Of a stretch of 64,000 bases of DNA, positions 52,641-64,000 are shown in pieces (position 1 is the stretch's first letter; every line of letters starts with the position of its first letter). The DNA is from Prunella strophiata (Eukaryota; Chordata; Aves; Passeriformes; Prunellidae): assembly GCA_036583965.1 (NCBI GenBank), contig JAZBQD010000014.1:52085626-52149625 (forward strand), in the 5' to 3' direction. The notes below the pieces were generated by a model, which was not told the DNA's origin, did not search any database, and worked only from the letters and a program-made list of their open reading frames with translations. Position numbers and translations under genes: made by a program.

Positions 52641-55600
52641 ACATGTTTGAAGACTGAAAAGTGAATACTAAGCAAAAAATCAAGGAAAGATTTAAATCTA
52701 AGTTGAACTAAAACCCTTACATTATTATCATGAAAGCAAAAGGCATACGTAAAAGGCACTAACTTTATTCTTGACATCTCTAGCCAAGTATTTATCTCTC
52801 TATCAGTCTTCACAGGAAATGCTGTGTCTCATAGGGAGTAGCTGCTTGGCATCTTTCTGAAAAAAGACTACAAGACAACTCTGCCAAAATTATCATCCTC
52901 TTTGACTCTCCTATCCTAGGGTAACCCTGGGTTTGTAACATATGATCTGCTCATACAGATTTCTAGCACTGGAACATTATTTAAAAGCCATAAAAGTCAC
53001 ACAATTCTGACTGAGTGTATCTAACAAGCCATATTCCAGCACAATCTGATGGAGGTGGAAGCCTCAATTTATTCATACAACCAGGCCTTTTGCCCTGTGG
53101 CAAATTGCAATTACATCTTAACTGGCTCACTTCTGTCCACACAAAAGCTGGCATGTATCTGAAGTCTTTCCTTGCAGCGGTTACTACAGGATCAGGATCA
53201 GGGTCAGGAAGGGGCAAAAAAGGAGGTCTGAACTAATTGAAAGGTCAGTAAGTCTCAGGGGGTCCTTTGACATGTACTGCTAGAGCTGTCAAAGGTCCTG
53301 TCATGAGCACTGATGTTACATTACGTATTAGATCTACTTAAAAGTCCATTTTGATGGGAAGATGCAAATGTGAACCACACCGCGAGCACGTCGTACAGCT
53401 CCATGACAGACCACATCCAAAACCAGGTGCTCTTGTGCACCTCACCATGGCTCATATGCTCTCAGTGACTGCAGGGAAAGCTGGCAATTCAGAGCTTCTC
53501 AGGGGTCATCAAAACCTAAGAGCTCCTTAAGGATAGTGACTCATCTAGTGGACCAGCTGACAATGAAAACATGACAGTCAAGCTGGCAGGTGCAGCACCC
53601 TGTTAGCTCATCTCCGCTGCAGACAAAAATAGTCTGCATGTTGGATGAACTGCTTCTCCCTAATGATTCTATCTGGCCTCCACTGATATTACAACTGATA
53701 CCACCAGAATCACAACAATACCCCTAAAAGAAGAGCCTATTCTCATATAAACTCTTTTCTCTTCAGCCAGAACAGAATTTATTGGAATAGTGTTGTCTTT
53801 GTTAAAAATTGCAGGGTACCACTTATCTATAAGATAGATAGTCTACTCAACTGCCTGTTTTCAGCTAAAACAGAAAGATCTGCAAATCCCAAGTGAACAG
53901 AAAGGACTGAAAGTTCATGTATGGTACTGGCAGCAGTTCACTCACCTTAAGAATACATAAACTGCAGTAAGAAAACAATAATCTAGCATTGATGCAACTC
54001 TAACACCTCCCTATGCTGTCAGGTGTCTGTTAGAGACATCTGGCTGTTAGGTGTATGCTGTAATTGCAACAGCTGTACAGGATAAAGCAGGGATGGATAT
54101 GAGGATGGAATGATCCTCCATCTAAAATTCTTCAGAGCCTGGAGCATACTCTTTATGGAGCTGAAGCTTGAGCTACTTGCACACCTCCAAGCTTATAATG
54201 AGCAAGTAGATATGACCTGGTTGAAAGGGGCTGTCTGCAAGCAGACGTAAATAAAAGGGCAAAAGAGGAAAGGCATTCCTGGGAATAGCAAAAAACACAT
54301 CTTTTCTTTTTCTCAGAAAAGGTCACAGTGTCAAGGAAGTTGGCTAAGATATTGCATTAGCTGCAGGTGCTGCAGGCAGTGAGGAGCTGGAGTACAGCAG
54401 GAACACCCTGGGAAGCAGCACAGGAGAAGCTGGGACCTGGAATGATCACGACACCAGTGAGCTAGGCAGCCTTCTCACTGACTCAATGCACTCACAGCAG
54501 TGCTGAGTTTTGTTGTACAATTTAGGCATTCAAGACTTCTGGAAATTCAGAATTGCAGATAAAACCACTGCAGAGAGCTCATTTTCAGCAAATTCATCAT
54601 TTCACATAAACATTAAACTGTGCACTGTGTGAATCCAATAAATCTGACACAAAGGGCTACAGAATGCTTGCACATGTAAATGGGTCCACAGACAACAAAT
54701 TGGCATCGACACTTTAAATCATGTATGTCCTGAAGAGGTCTGATTTGACTGTCTACAACCAGAATAATCAAGCCCACTGCAGATGTTTTAATTAGTATAC
54801 ATACACATTTCTTTACAAGCAGAATTAGAAGCTGTGAAAAAGAGGGGCTCTGATGGGGCACAACTAGTTTTAGTCATCATCCAAAACAAAGAACAGTCAC
54901 TATACTGTATACTGACCTGTATATGCCTCATTATAGCTACCAACATTGTATTGTATTCCCTGCAGTTACTGCTCAGAATGTGAGATACTGAGACATTTTC
55001 CATTTTGAAGAAGAAAAAACAAACAAACAAGCAACAGTAACAACAACAACAACAACCGCCTCAAGACAAAATAACACATCAAAACCACACAAATGCTCAT
55101 TTGGAAAAACATACTAACTGCTTTTCAATTAATATTCATTTTCTTTTGGCAGAAGCTGTGTTAACTTGAAATTAGGTGGTCATCTATACCAAAAGTATAA
55201 AAGAGATGGTATCTATCTGTAGACATGACCCATGTTTCTCCCTTCCAAACGATAAGTCTGGGAATAGAATAGGACTTGAGGTCTGAAAACAACATGTTAA
55301 TAGATGCTAAATAACAGTGAAGAAATTTCTATTTACTATATGTCTTCCACCATTCTCAAGATAAAGTTTCTGCATTTTAAAAGGTGGAGGTAATCTTGTG
55401 TACAGTATTTTGCTTTTTAAATATAAAAGTAAGCTAAATTAAGCTTAGAGGAGGTGAAAGACATTGGAAAAGTAGAAATCCTCTCTTGATATTCAGCAAG
55501 GGACTAAATAACAAAAAAGGAGCTTAAGCACTATTGAGCTGCACAGATTGTGCAGTTGATTTTGAGAGAGTACCTTGCTAGATGACACCTAACCCCTCTA

Positions 55601-55837
55601 CAATGCATTGTCCCCAGCTACTCCACAGCCTTGGGGAAAAAGAGCGAGTGCAATCAAGCAAATCTTAAGTCTTCATCCTTACAAACACCATTCAAGAATT
55701 TCAAATGTCACAACCTACGAACTGCTTGCAGGTATCACATTAATGACTCATTCCTGTGTCAAAGGCCCAAGGCCAGCCTTTCTGCAGTGACCTGTGTTCT
55801 CTTTTTGAGCACCCCCCTCTCTGTCCAAGGGTGCGTG
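52641..55837. other. Intergenic stretch, nothing recognised
   Basis: Moderately AT-rich sequence with short ORFs lacking recognisable domains. A short CAA/ACA-rich run sits near 55018-55057. I see no exon or RNA gene. Confidence 0.6.
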
Positions 55838-55949
55838 TCGGGGGTCTCTCAGGAGCTCGAGATGACCCCAATCTGTTAGAAAGTCTCTGCTTTCCAGCCT
55901 GAGAACCGAAGGAGGAGTCAGGAGTCTTCTTGTGCAGTTTTCAAGGTTG

Positions 55950-55955
55950 TTTATT
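55950..55955 (-). terminator. Polyadenylation signal (AATAAA) of the solo LTR
   Basis: AATAAA on the minus strand in the context AAACAATAAACAACC. It lies between the TATA box and the LTR terminus, as expected for a retroviral R/U5 boundary. Confidence 0.6.
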
Positions 55956-56049
55956 GTTTCTTATCTAACAAATTTTCTCCCTGACCAGCCAAGGTCTGTT
56001 CAGCAGGTCAGTCTGAGGCACACTGCCTACCTCTGGGGCGGTGTTGTCT

Positions 56050-56056
56050 TTTTATA
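56050..56056 (-). promoter_or_regulatory. TATA box of the solo LTR
   Basis: On the minus strand TATAAAA lies about 95 bp before the AATAAA signal of the same LTR. That spacing suits a short R region between transcription start and polyadenylation. Confidence 0.6.
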
Positions 56057-56655
56057 CTAAAAACTACATCTACATTATTTACAGTTATTTTCCAATACCT
56101 ATCACCTGTGTTACAGAGTCCAACTCTACTCTAAACCAATCCAAAAGTGCCACCATCACCCAGAAGATGGAGGCTGTGAAGAAGGAGAAAGAAGGACAGA
56201 ACATGCCCAAATTCCTCCATCTTGACCCCCAAACCCTTATTCTAAAAACCCCAAAATTCTACTTTTTCACCCTGTGATAAACTTATTATTACTCTATTTA
56301 ATTTTTGCGGCTTGCAGCTCTTCATATAAGGTTGGTAATTTTTTCCATGGCTCAAAATCAAAGGCACAGGGGTCTTGGGCTCTGTGCCAAGGCTTTTGAG
56401 CCCCGTGCCAGGGGCTGGAGCCACCCAGGGCAGGCAGAGGGATGTCCCGGGTGCGCTCACAGGAGGAGGCGGTGCGGCGCTGCTGCGGCGCTGCCGCCGC
56501 TGCTGCCACCCGGCGGCGGCTCCGCCCCGCGGGCACGGCCCCGGGATCCCGGAAAGGCCTTTCCCGAAAACAGCGACCACACAGGCTGAAAGCGCTGGAT
56601 TGCATCCCATCCTCCGAAAGGCAGAGCAGCAGCAGCTCCGGCGGCGCAGGGTGAC

Positions 56656-57389
56656 TGCCCGCCTCACCTCTTCCATCCCAGAAAAGGACCGAGGCGTGCT
56701 CCAGGCATTGCTGGGCTTCCTTGGCACTGACTCCCTGCCATATTCAGGCTCCTTTCCTCAAAAGCCAGTGAAAACCTGAGAAACCTTATTCCTCACCAAC
56801 CCTGAGCTGCTCCCACAGAAAGATTTTCTTTCTGCTCCTCTGCTTGCATCCACAACTCCAAAAAAGAGCCTCAGGGTCTTCTGACTCCTCTTCCAAGGTC
56901 TCCCTGGTCCAGGGAAGAGGATGTGGCATTATGGCAGTGCACAGTCACAGCCTAATAACAACTATAGCCCTACTGCCTCTCCTGTCCACACAAAACACTC
57001 GCCCAAAGCCTTTCACTCGTCATACCAAGGCAAAGACAAGAATTGTTTTTTAAGGCAGTGAATGCTGTAGGAATTACCCTGTCCCTCTCACATGCACCTA
57101 GCATAAGGCAGCTCAAAACAAAAGCACCAGCCTTTCATGAGTCTTGCCATAGTCACCTCGTTTCTCTTATTAATTTTATTTATTGATTCATTATTTTTTG
57201 CTCCAAAGTTAGAAAGTGTAGCTCCAAAGGCAGCAAGCCCCTTTGGAGCAGAGATTTGGTAATGATTTGAATTTAGTTACATGTTACCTTTAACCTCTCC
57301 AAACAACAGTTTAACAACTAAGGAGAAAACAATCCAAAAGCACCAAACTGCAAATGAAAAAGAAAAAAAGAATAACTAAAAAAAAAACC
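56656..57389. other. Intergenic stretch after the LTR, nothing recognised
   Basis: Moderate-GC sequence just beyond the LTR turns AT-rich. No coding exon, RNA gene or further retroviral sequence is recognisable. Confidence 0.6.
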
Positions 57390-57417
57390 AAAAAAAAAAA
57401 AAAAAAAAAAAAAAAAA
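57390..57417. repeat. Poly-A run (about 28)
   Basis: A nearly pure adenine run, preceded by shorter A tracts from 57360. Confidence 0.9.
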
Positions 57418-57464
57418 CAACCCAAGAGAAAAATAAACACTTCACTTCTAATTCAGGAACACAG

Positions 57465-57650
57465 AAATAGTGAGAAAATAGAGCTGGACAGGGCCTTGAA
57501 GTTCTTGAGCCATTTATCAGGTGCCTAGTGCAGGGACAGAAATATTATTTCTGGCAGTTGTTTCTCTACTCTATTTTTAAAGGCATAAATATAAGAGGGA
57601 TCCACATTGCTACTGCCTGGATCTCTTCTTGTCTTTTTCAAAATCATCCT
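57465..57650 (-). mobile_element. Probable old CR1/L3-type LINE 3' relic, minus orientation
   Basis: Read on the plus strand, the segment has the layout of a reverse-complemented CR1 3' region. A 'GAGCTGGACAGGGCCTTGAAG' type opening is followed by 'TGCAGGGACAGAAAT', 'CTATTTTTAAAGGCATAAAT' and 'GGGATCCACATTGCTACTGC'. These parallel the 'GGAAGGGACCTT...', 'CTTAAAAACCTCC' and 'GATTCCACAACCTC' blocks. Similarity is weak and a profile search is needed to confirm the family. Confidence 0.4.
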
Positions 57651-57717
57651 CCAGAAGACTCCATAACCAAAATCTGAATGCCCAAATCAGTGGTGTTTGG
57701 ATCACCTCATCCTCCAG

Positions 57718-57718
<1 letters not shown>

Positions 57719-57770
<52 letters not shown>
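57719..57770. repeat. Poly-A run (52)
   Basis: Fifty-two uninterrupted adenines follow CATCCTCCAG. A sequence similar to the few bases before it (ATCATCCTCCAGAAGA) occurs at about 57643. No clear retroposon body ends here, so the origin of the run is unknown. Confidence 0.95.
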
Positions 57771-57771
<1 letters not shown>

Positions 57772-60700
57772 ACTGACCCAACACTATCAAATGCTGAGCA
57801 TTTTTAAAGCAGCTTTCAAAACAGAAACAAATAAAAATTCTACTTCAAAAATTAGGAGTTTAAAGAAGCTAACATGATAAGCACATAGATAGTTCAGGTC
57901 AATCACAGCCAAACAGTAAAATACTAAAAATTGAATCCGCAACTACACAGGTGAGTAACAGAAACATCAAAATGACAGCAAGCACCTTCGACAAGGGAAG
58001 AGACTTTTTATGAAAGAATAAGATAATTGTCTTTTAGCTGTACTGATGTACCTATCAAAGTGACATAGTTTCATCCTTTCCTTCTTTAACAGAACCTAAC
58101 TCACATAAGCCTTACCCCTCAAAAAATATTTAAAAATGTATTAGGAATTCTACTACTTTTGGATTATATTGCCCTGCATTACACTGGTGTAGGCAAACAA
58201 TCTACTAAGATGAGAAAATTAGCTCTAAGATATAAAAACATTTCTTTCTGCTTTTCAAGACGCAGAAGTACCTTAGTCTGTTACCAGTCTTGTTTTGAAG
58301 CCAAGAATGGTAATAGTTTGCTGGCCATTTCCTATCATTGTGGGTCAGTTCACAGCTCTGCAGGCACTCAGTTTCAAAGGCATCCTCCACACTTCTCAGT
58401 ATGTTTCTCCAAAATGAAATTTCTTTCTGCAAGTCACAGTCAAAACATAACCAAGTACCTGACTCTGCATTGCTGTGATCAGTTACTTGCCTTAACATTT
58501 ACAGAGAGAAAACAAGGAAAGCAAACATGCTACCACTGCACCCAGTAAGGCAACTGTAAACTGAAAGACAGCTTGCTGAAAGTAACTCTTCAAAGTGGAA
58601 TATCTCCAGTATCACCTTGAATAGCAGAAAAGCAAATTCTGGAGCTAAAATAATGAAATAATGATAATTAAACAGTAACTCAGAATAGAAAATGTCAGAT
58701 GAAGTACAATTTATGAGGTGCTTGCATGTTATTGTACTGCAAAAACAATGACCTGCACAAACTGAGCCAATTCCAGCCCGAGCTTCAGGACATTACTGAC
58801 ACTTAAGAACACAGTCCCTTCCATCTTTTCAGTGTCAAACACCATTTTTACAATGCCTAATTTGTTCACATATGCAAGCGATCCTTGAGGAAGCAAATGG
58901 CAATATTTATGGACAGAGATTTAATAAAAGAGACCAGAGTCACAATCTGTTCAGTTCTGAGCAGGTCAACAAAGTCATGCACCTTGTTTTCCTAGCTTAT
59001 ACTAATGGGAACAAGTACTCTGAAACAGCACAGATACCCAATCCTAAGCCTTGTCAACCCAGCCACCACCTAATGTACTACCAGTCTGACACCATGCAAA
59101 GAAATGTCTCAGTGAATTTGGAAAGCCATTACCACTTTTATACCCGAGACAAATTATTGATCTCCTTATGCAGCTTTACACACTTAAAGGATGATGTGTC
59201 CATTTTAGGGTTGTTAATTCTTAGGTAGTTGTTTCTTCAGAGAGTAGCAGTTGAAATTTAGATGTATGTTGTGAAGGAAGCTGATTACAACTTACACATC
59301 CATTTCAGTCTAAGACTCACCCCACCTGCCTTGCCACAAGACAGTAACTTCAAAAAATCCCTTTGTTTGCTGCAGAAAGTCACAAGCTGAGAACTGTAAA
59401 ACCACAACATCCTGGAGAAGAAAACATCTGAGCAATAGAGTGAAAAAAATGTAAGCACACACACGTACACATAAGATGTGCTGCATACCCTGGCCTGCGC
59501 TTTTTGGTCTCTGCTCTGCCACTGAGCCCACTCAGCTCTTTCAGATAACATCAACAACTGTGGAAGATCATCAAAGCAGACTGTTTTACCCCTAATAAAG
59601 GAACTGACTCTCAGGCTGAAAGGATATAAGTAATGTGAAAGATCAAATCCAGCTGAGCCAAGAGAGCTGAACCAGCTAGCACTGGAAAGGCTTGTGCTGA
59701 GAACACAGACCACGTACATCCAAGTTGCCTCAGACTGTAATGGCAGGAAAGCATCAAAACAAAAAATACCAGTATTGTCAGATGCTAACAAATTTAGTGC
59801 AGTGGATCATTGACACAGAGAACCTCAATCCCATCTATATGAGGCAAGACCACCATAAAATCTACTTCTGAAGAGTAGATGAAAGAGTAGAGTAAGATGA
59901 AAAAGCATATTCTCCTCACCCATCCAACCATGGCAGTTCCTGGCAATGCAGTGAAACAATACACAGTTTCATCTGTTTTGCAGAAAAATGTATTTGGTCT
60001 ACATGCTATAAAAGGCTCAGGTGATCTTTATTTCCCAATAAATCTTCCAAGTCAATGATATTGTTTCCTAATTTGAGACATTATTTCAAGTATGCAACAT
60101 TTCTATTAAGTTTACCAGTATCTTGGTAATACCCAAAGGGATGAATGAACTAGTTGTTTAGACAACTAGCTTTTCAAATTACATTGCACCTTGTGTCTGA
60201 AATTACTACTTAAGACTGTAACTGATGGATACTGTGAAGCAAGCTACTTAAAAAGGGAACTAAAGCTTCCCCTCTGATACCCTTTTCAAGATGAACAGAG
60301 AACCTTTATACCCAGCCAGCAGTGCTTCTTGCAAGTCTCCTCATTACTACAAACACCACAGCTTCTCCATTAAGAAAATCATTGAGGGCCCATTCTTCTC
60401 TACCCGTCCTGCTCCAAATAAAACACTGCTCTACCTTTGGTTAACCAACTGTTGTATTTCACTATTCAGCAAAAGGCAATGATGCAAAATACCTACCCAC
60501 AGTTCTTTCAGCCACCACTCAAAACTGACCTAATTTTCTAAGTACTTCAAGCACCTGACCAGTTACACAAATCCTTCACACAGCAGATTTAAGTTCAAGA
60601 GAATCCAATCAAAATCAAATGGTGGTAATGACCATCAACTATCTAAGCTAGATTTCTTTATTCTCCTACAGAACTGAGGAAACTAAGCACTACAAGGACT

Positions 60701-61724
60701 TCAAGCCTAACATTTCAGAAATTTTAGACAGAAATCTAACATTTCAGACAGAAAAAGGATGTAACACATAAATCCAGAAATCACTAAAAATAAAGACAAA
60801 AAAACTAAACCAGGAAGACCATCAACCTCAGCTGAGGGACAATTAAAGAAAAGGTGATTCTGAGACACAGGCCAGCATATTAGACTTTAGCAAGCCTGAT
60901 GGCACCATATCAGTGAGATTTCCTTGTTGGTAAATGAGAGTTCATGTCTCTGAAAGCTAGTCCCTCAAGCCGGAGCATTAGAAGACATGTATCACTTAAC
61001 ATAAAAAAAAACAACAGACCTGCATACAAAATGTTTAGATAATCCCAAAAGTTTTCTGTAAATTATTTCACATTCACTCTAAAAAAAAAATCTCTTTTAA
61101 CAAGACGCAACATTAATTCTGAAGGTCCACCAAAGAAGCCCAACCCAATGTGCCCCATCAATGATGCAAGACTGCATCTTAATTAAAAACTCATATCCAG
61201 TGTGCTGGTGAGCAGAAAGAATACCTTTGATATAGGAGTAACTTCACATATTTCAAGATGCAGATAACACACTTACCCAGAACAGACAGCAGAAACCACA
61301 AGGATAAATTGAGAAATGAACAGTTATTCTATCCCTATGCTTGCATTTTAATTTCCCAATCTTAATCTGCAGGCACTCAGGAACATGACTTAAAATGCAC
61401 TTACATTAATAGCCTAATATCTTCTTTTATAAAAGAATAAACAATGTTTATGGCAGTTCGTTTTTATATCCAACCATGAAAACAAGGGACCTTCAGCAGC
61501 CATCAATGTTATTTCCAATGGAAAACAAGGTAATCTAATTTTCCTGTAGGTCATCATAGCCTATCTTCTTCAGTATTTTGTTCTAAAAGGGTAACAATAA
61601 CAAGAGTTCCTCAGTTAAGGAAGAGATTCCTTTACAAGGAACAAAAGGCCAGTATGAGCAGTGTTTGCCAGAAAGACAGCAAGGGCTGACCACCAGTGTG
61701 AAGCGTTCACTCCACAAGTGCCAA
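57771..61724. other. Intergenic stretch, nothing recognised
   Basis: AT-rich sequence. Open stretches at 58159-58548 (+) and 59285-59791 (-) of 130-170 codons show no recognisable domain or splice framework. I consider them chance ORFs. No RNA gene or transposon end was recognised. Confidence 0.6.
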
Positions 61725-64000
61725 ATTTTTAATTAAAAAAGAAAACATTTATTACAACAGAATATTACAAAGAACTAGCTTCAATGATCAACAAATAAAA
61801 CTTTACAAAATGCAAACAATGTAATTTCCAACTGTGGAGTGACAGATATCCCAAGTTTACAAACACAACATCTTTTTGTTTATGCCCACTTAAAAATCAT
61901 TTCCAGTCTGCTTTATTTTCCATCAAATACAGTACATTTATCCAAACAAAAGCATGTACATTCAATATAGAACATTTTGAGCAAAGCTACAATCTTAGTT
62001 CCCATTCACAGTACTTTTAGTGCAATGCACTAACAGGGCCAAATAGTCCTCTATCCATAAAAGCATTTTTACTCCTGATCTTGTGATCAACATTTAGATA
62101 TATTTTATACAAAAAAAAGTATATATGAACACGAGGCACCTCCCTAAGCAAGGGAGTGAACCGATATAAAAAACATGGTATTTCTTCTGATGTACAATAC
62201 CTTTCAAATTGTAGCAATTTGACACAAATCACTAAACAAAGTACTTTCTAAAAGGTAAAAAATAAAAAAATAAACAAACCACCAAACAAATAAACTCAAA
62301 CAAAACAAAACAAAACCCATGATTGCATGAAACCTGCCAAGAACTTCATAATGGGAGGCATGCAATTGTTTTACTACAATCTTGATTAAAAGGTTAAAAA
62401 AAAGGTATCTAAACATTTTCCAATTACACAAAGTCAAGTGTTACCCATAGTGGTCATTTATGATTTTGAGAGAAAATATATTTTGAGTTTCTCCCAAACT
62501 ATCCTCCCTTTTTATTAATATTTAATGAAATAAGCTAACATTATAAGTGGTTGTGCACAGATTGTCTATAATACATCAGCAAATATTCACTACCTTCATA
62601 TTAACATTAGTGTGTTGATCTTTCAAAAATAAACTGAAAAAATAAACTGCAGCTATCATTAAAGTGCTTGTGTATAATTTTTTTAAAAATTAAAGAATAG
62701 AGGAATGTGGATATTCTTGTAAACTTTCTAGATGTTTACAAAATTTTCCTGTGAACCACATATGGAAACAAAATTGAGGTCTTTGAAGCAACTTCAGCAC
62801 AGTGAAATTCAGAATGTCCTTCAACTGGGAAATTAGTCAATATGAACAAACTGAATTTATGGCAAATACTAAAAATTAGTAGAATTCAGCCAATAAACAC
62901 TACATTGTTTGCTCTTATACATTCATTTGCAATAAATTTAAAACAGTATATAATACAACATTTACCCAAGTAGGATATCATATCAAAGTTTGAGCTGTCC
63001 ATCAATTAGCACTGCCAGGGAGGACCAGTACCCACGATGAGTTTTCTGAAGATTTCCTAAATGAGGAAAATCCACCTTCTTCCAAAGCTGCTGCTCATTA
63101 ACTTGTCTCTGGTATACTCTTTTTCAATTTCAGGAAGTTTGTTCTATACTGAGTCAAACTACAACTACATAGAAATAACTGCTAATTTAGAAGCATGTGC
63201 ATTTCAGTTCAACTACTTCAGTGTTTTGGGAAGTGGTACTGTCCTACAAGCAGTCAGAATGATTATTAATATAGTAAGAAAAAAAAAACCCAGCTTATGA
63301 AAGTATTTCCTCCTTATAGTACCATTATCAAGAATTAGCAGTTCCACCAACAAACTAAAGTCTTTTTCGTTCAAATGAACTTCAAACTTTCCGAACATCA
63401 CTTGAACCTATCTGAAGAGAAATGGGAATAAATTAATACTTTGAGTTTACCCATATAATTCTGTTTTAAACTACACAACATAAATAATTTATAAGGTTAA
63501 ATTTTTAATTCATATTCAAAATGCAGAAGTCACTCCTCCTCTAGAATTCAGCATAATTCAGGGTTCAACTCAGTTAATTTTTGAAGTTCTGCCTAATTTG
63601 GTCAGGATTTATTAGAAAGTCAAGAAAGCACCACATCATAATTTAATATAACTAGGTGGTTATTCACTGTGAAAGCTGAACTCAGATCAAATCACTTCCC
63701 AGAAAATAGCATTTTAGAGTTGAAACACAGAACAAGGCACATATACTTTGCTTTCTTTTTACCAAATGTGCTAGGAAGATGATTCTGAATAAGGATCTAC
63801 TAAAATTATCACTACAGTCTCTATTCATCATATTTTTGTACAATCCCCAACTTTCAGCCATCAGTTGGTCAGTTTGAAATACAAAGTGACTGCACACAAA
63901 TATTTTCTTTTTTAAAAGGTCCCCTAAAAATAGGCCATGGCAAGGCCTATGGAAAACTGAGTGGCTACAAATACAACCTCTCCAAGTGTAAAAAATTCCA
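61725..64000 (-). other. Possible minus-strand 3' UTR (candidate ZNF800), running off the window
   Basis: On the minus strand this AT-rich sequence ends at AATAAA (61753-61748). TGTA elements lie just before the signal and a T-rich stretch just after, a good polyadenylation arrangement. No zinc-finger or other coding sequence is present in the window. In human the next gene upstream of GRM8, on the same strand, is ZNF800, and the spacing here would fit a compact bird genome. The gene assignment is therefore inference from gene order only. Confidence 0.3.
61748..61753 (-). terminator. Candidate polyadenylation signal AATAAA
   Basis: Minus-strand AATAAA is preceded within 30 bp by two TGTA elements and followed by TTTTCTTTTTT, a U-rich downstream element. 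It would mark the 3' end of a minus-strand transcript entering from the right. Confidence 0.4.

Larger units (their letters stand above)
55838..56655 (-). mobile_element. Solo LTR of a songbird-type endogenous retrovirus, minus orientation
   Basis: The element starts at TGTCGGGGGTCTC (55838) and extends to about 56655, roughly 820 bp. Read on the minus strand it has LTR order: a GC-rich U3 (about 56390-56650), a TATA box TATAAAA at 56056-56050, then an AATAAA polyadenylation signal at 55955-55950, then U5. Its middle part (for example ACCTATCACCTGTGTTACAG and TTTTTCACCCTGTGATAAAC) looks like an abundant songbird LTR family as I remember it. No gag, pol or env coding sequence flanks it, so it is a solo LTR. 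The right end and any target-site duplication could not be fixed by eye. The ORFs inside it (such as 56242-56727) are not genes. Confidence 0.75.

Noticed and set aside
56242..56727. 161-codon minus-strand ORF with Ala/Arg-rich middle
   Set aside because: It lies almost entirely inside the solo LTR and reflects its GC-rich U3.
58159..58548. 129-codon plus-strand ORF with a partly open antisense frame
   Set aside because: No known motif, surrounded by ordinary AT-rich sequence. Considered chance.
59285..59791. 168-codon minus-strand ORF
   Set aside because: No recognisable domain, start context or splice sites, and overlapping frames are also partly open. Treated as chance.
1..64000. CRISPR arrays, operons, prophage or bacterial mobile systems
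   Set aside because: The window is vertebrate nuclear DNA. No spaced direct repeats or prokaryotic genes are present.

Overview
The window looks like a vertebrate nuclear genome, most likely a bird and probably a songbird. The evidence is one unmistakable vertebrate receptor exon, otherwise AT-rich intronic and intergenic DNA with few intact repeats, CR1-type LINE relics, and a solo LTR that resembles songbird ERV LTRs as I remember them. No prokaryotic-style gene organisation is present. Nearly all short open reading frames here are chance ORFs.

The only protein-coding sequence I can support is the first coding exon of the metabotropic glutamate receptor 8 gene (GRM8), on the minus strand. 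The exon runs from an acceptor near 22733 to a donor at 21889-21890, and the start codon is at 22401. It carries a one-base insertion near 22011 relative to the expected reading frame. That insertion would truncate the protein, so it is either a consensus error or a real frameshift. Positions 1-21890 are the start of the next GRM8 intron. Positions 22733 to roughly 27400 or beyond are the intron that separates the 5' noncoding exon(s) from the start-codon exon.

From about 27.4 to 32.2 kb lies a strongly CpG-rich domain, the natural place for the GRM8 promoter and noncoding first exon(s). Inside it is the most striking object in the window: an uninterrupted 1583-bp tandem array of the pentamer GCACG (29799-31381, about 316 units). 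It has no visible substitution, contains one CpG per unit and is open in all six frames. Its right edge passes into degenerate variant pentamers, while its left edge is abrupt.

From 32.3 to 61.7 kb the sequence is intergenic, upstream of GRM8. It holds CR1-family LINE relics (about 49.7-50.5, 52.5-52.6 and 57.4-57.7 kb), a solo LTR in minus orientation (about 55.84-56.66 kb) with a TATA box and polyadenylation signal, and several homopolymer runs. From about 61.73 kb to the end the sequence resembles a minus-strand 3' UTR ending at a polyadenylation signal at 61748-61753. Human gene order suggests ZNF800, but no coding sequence confirms this.
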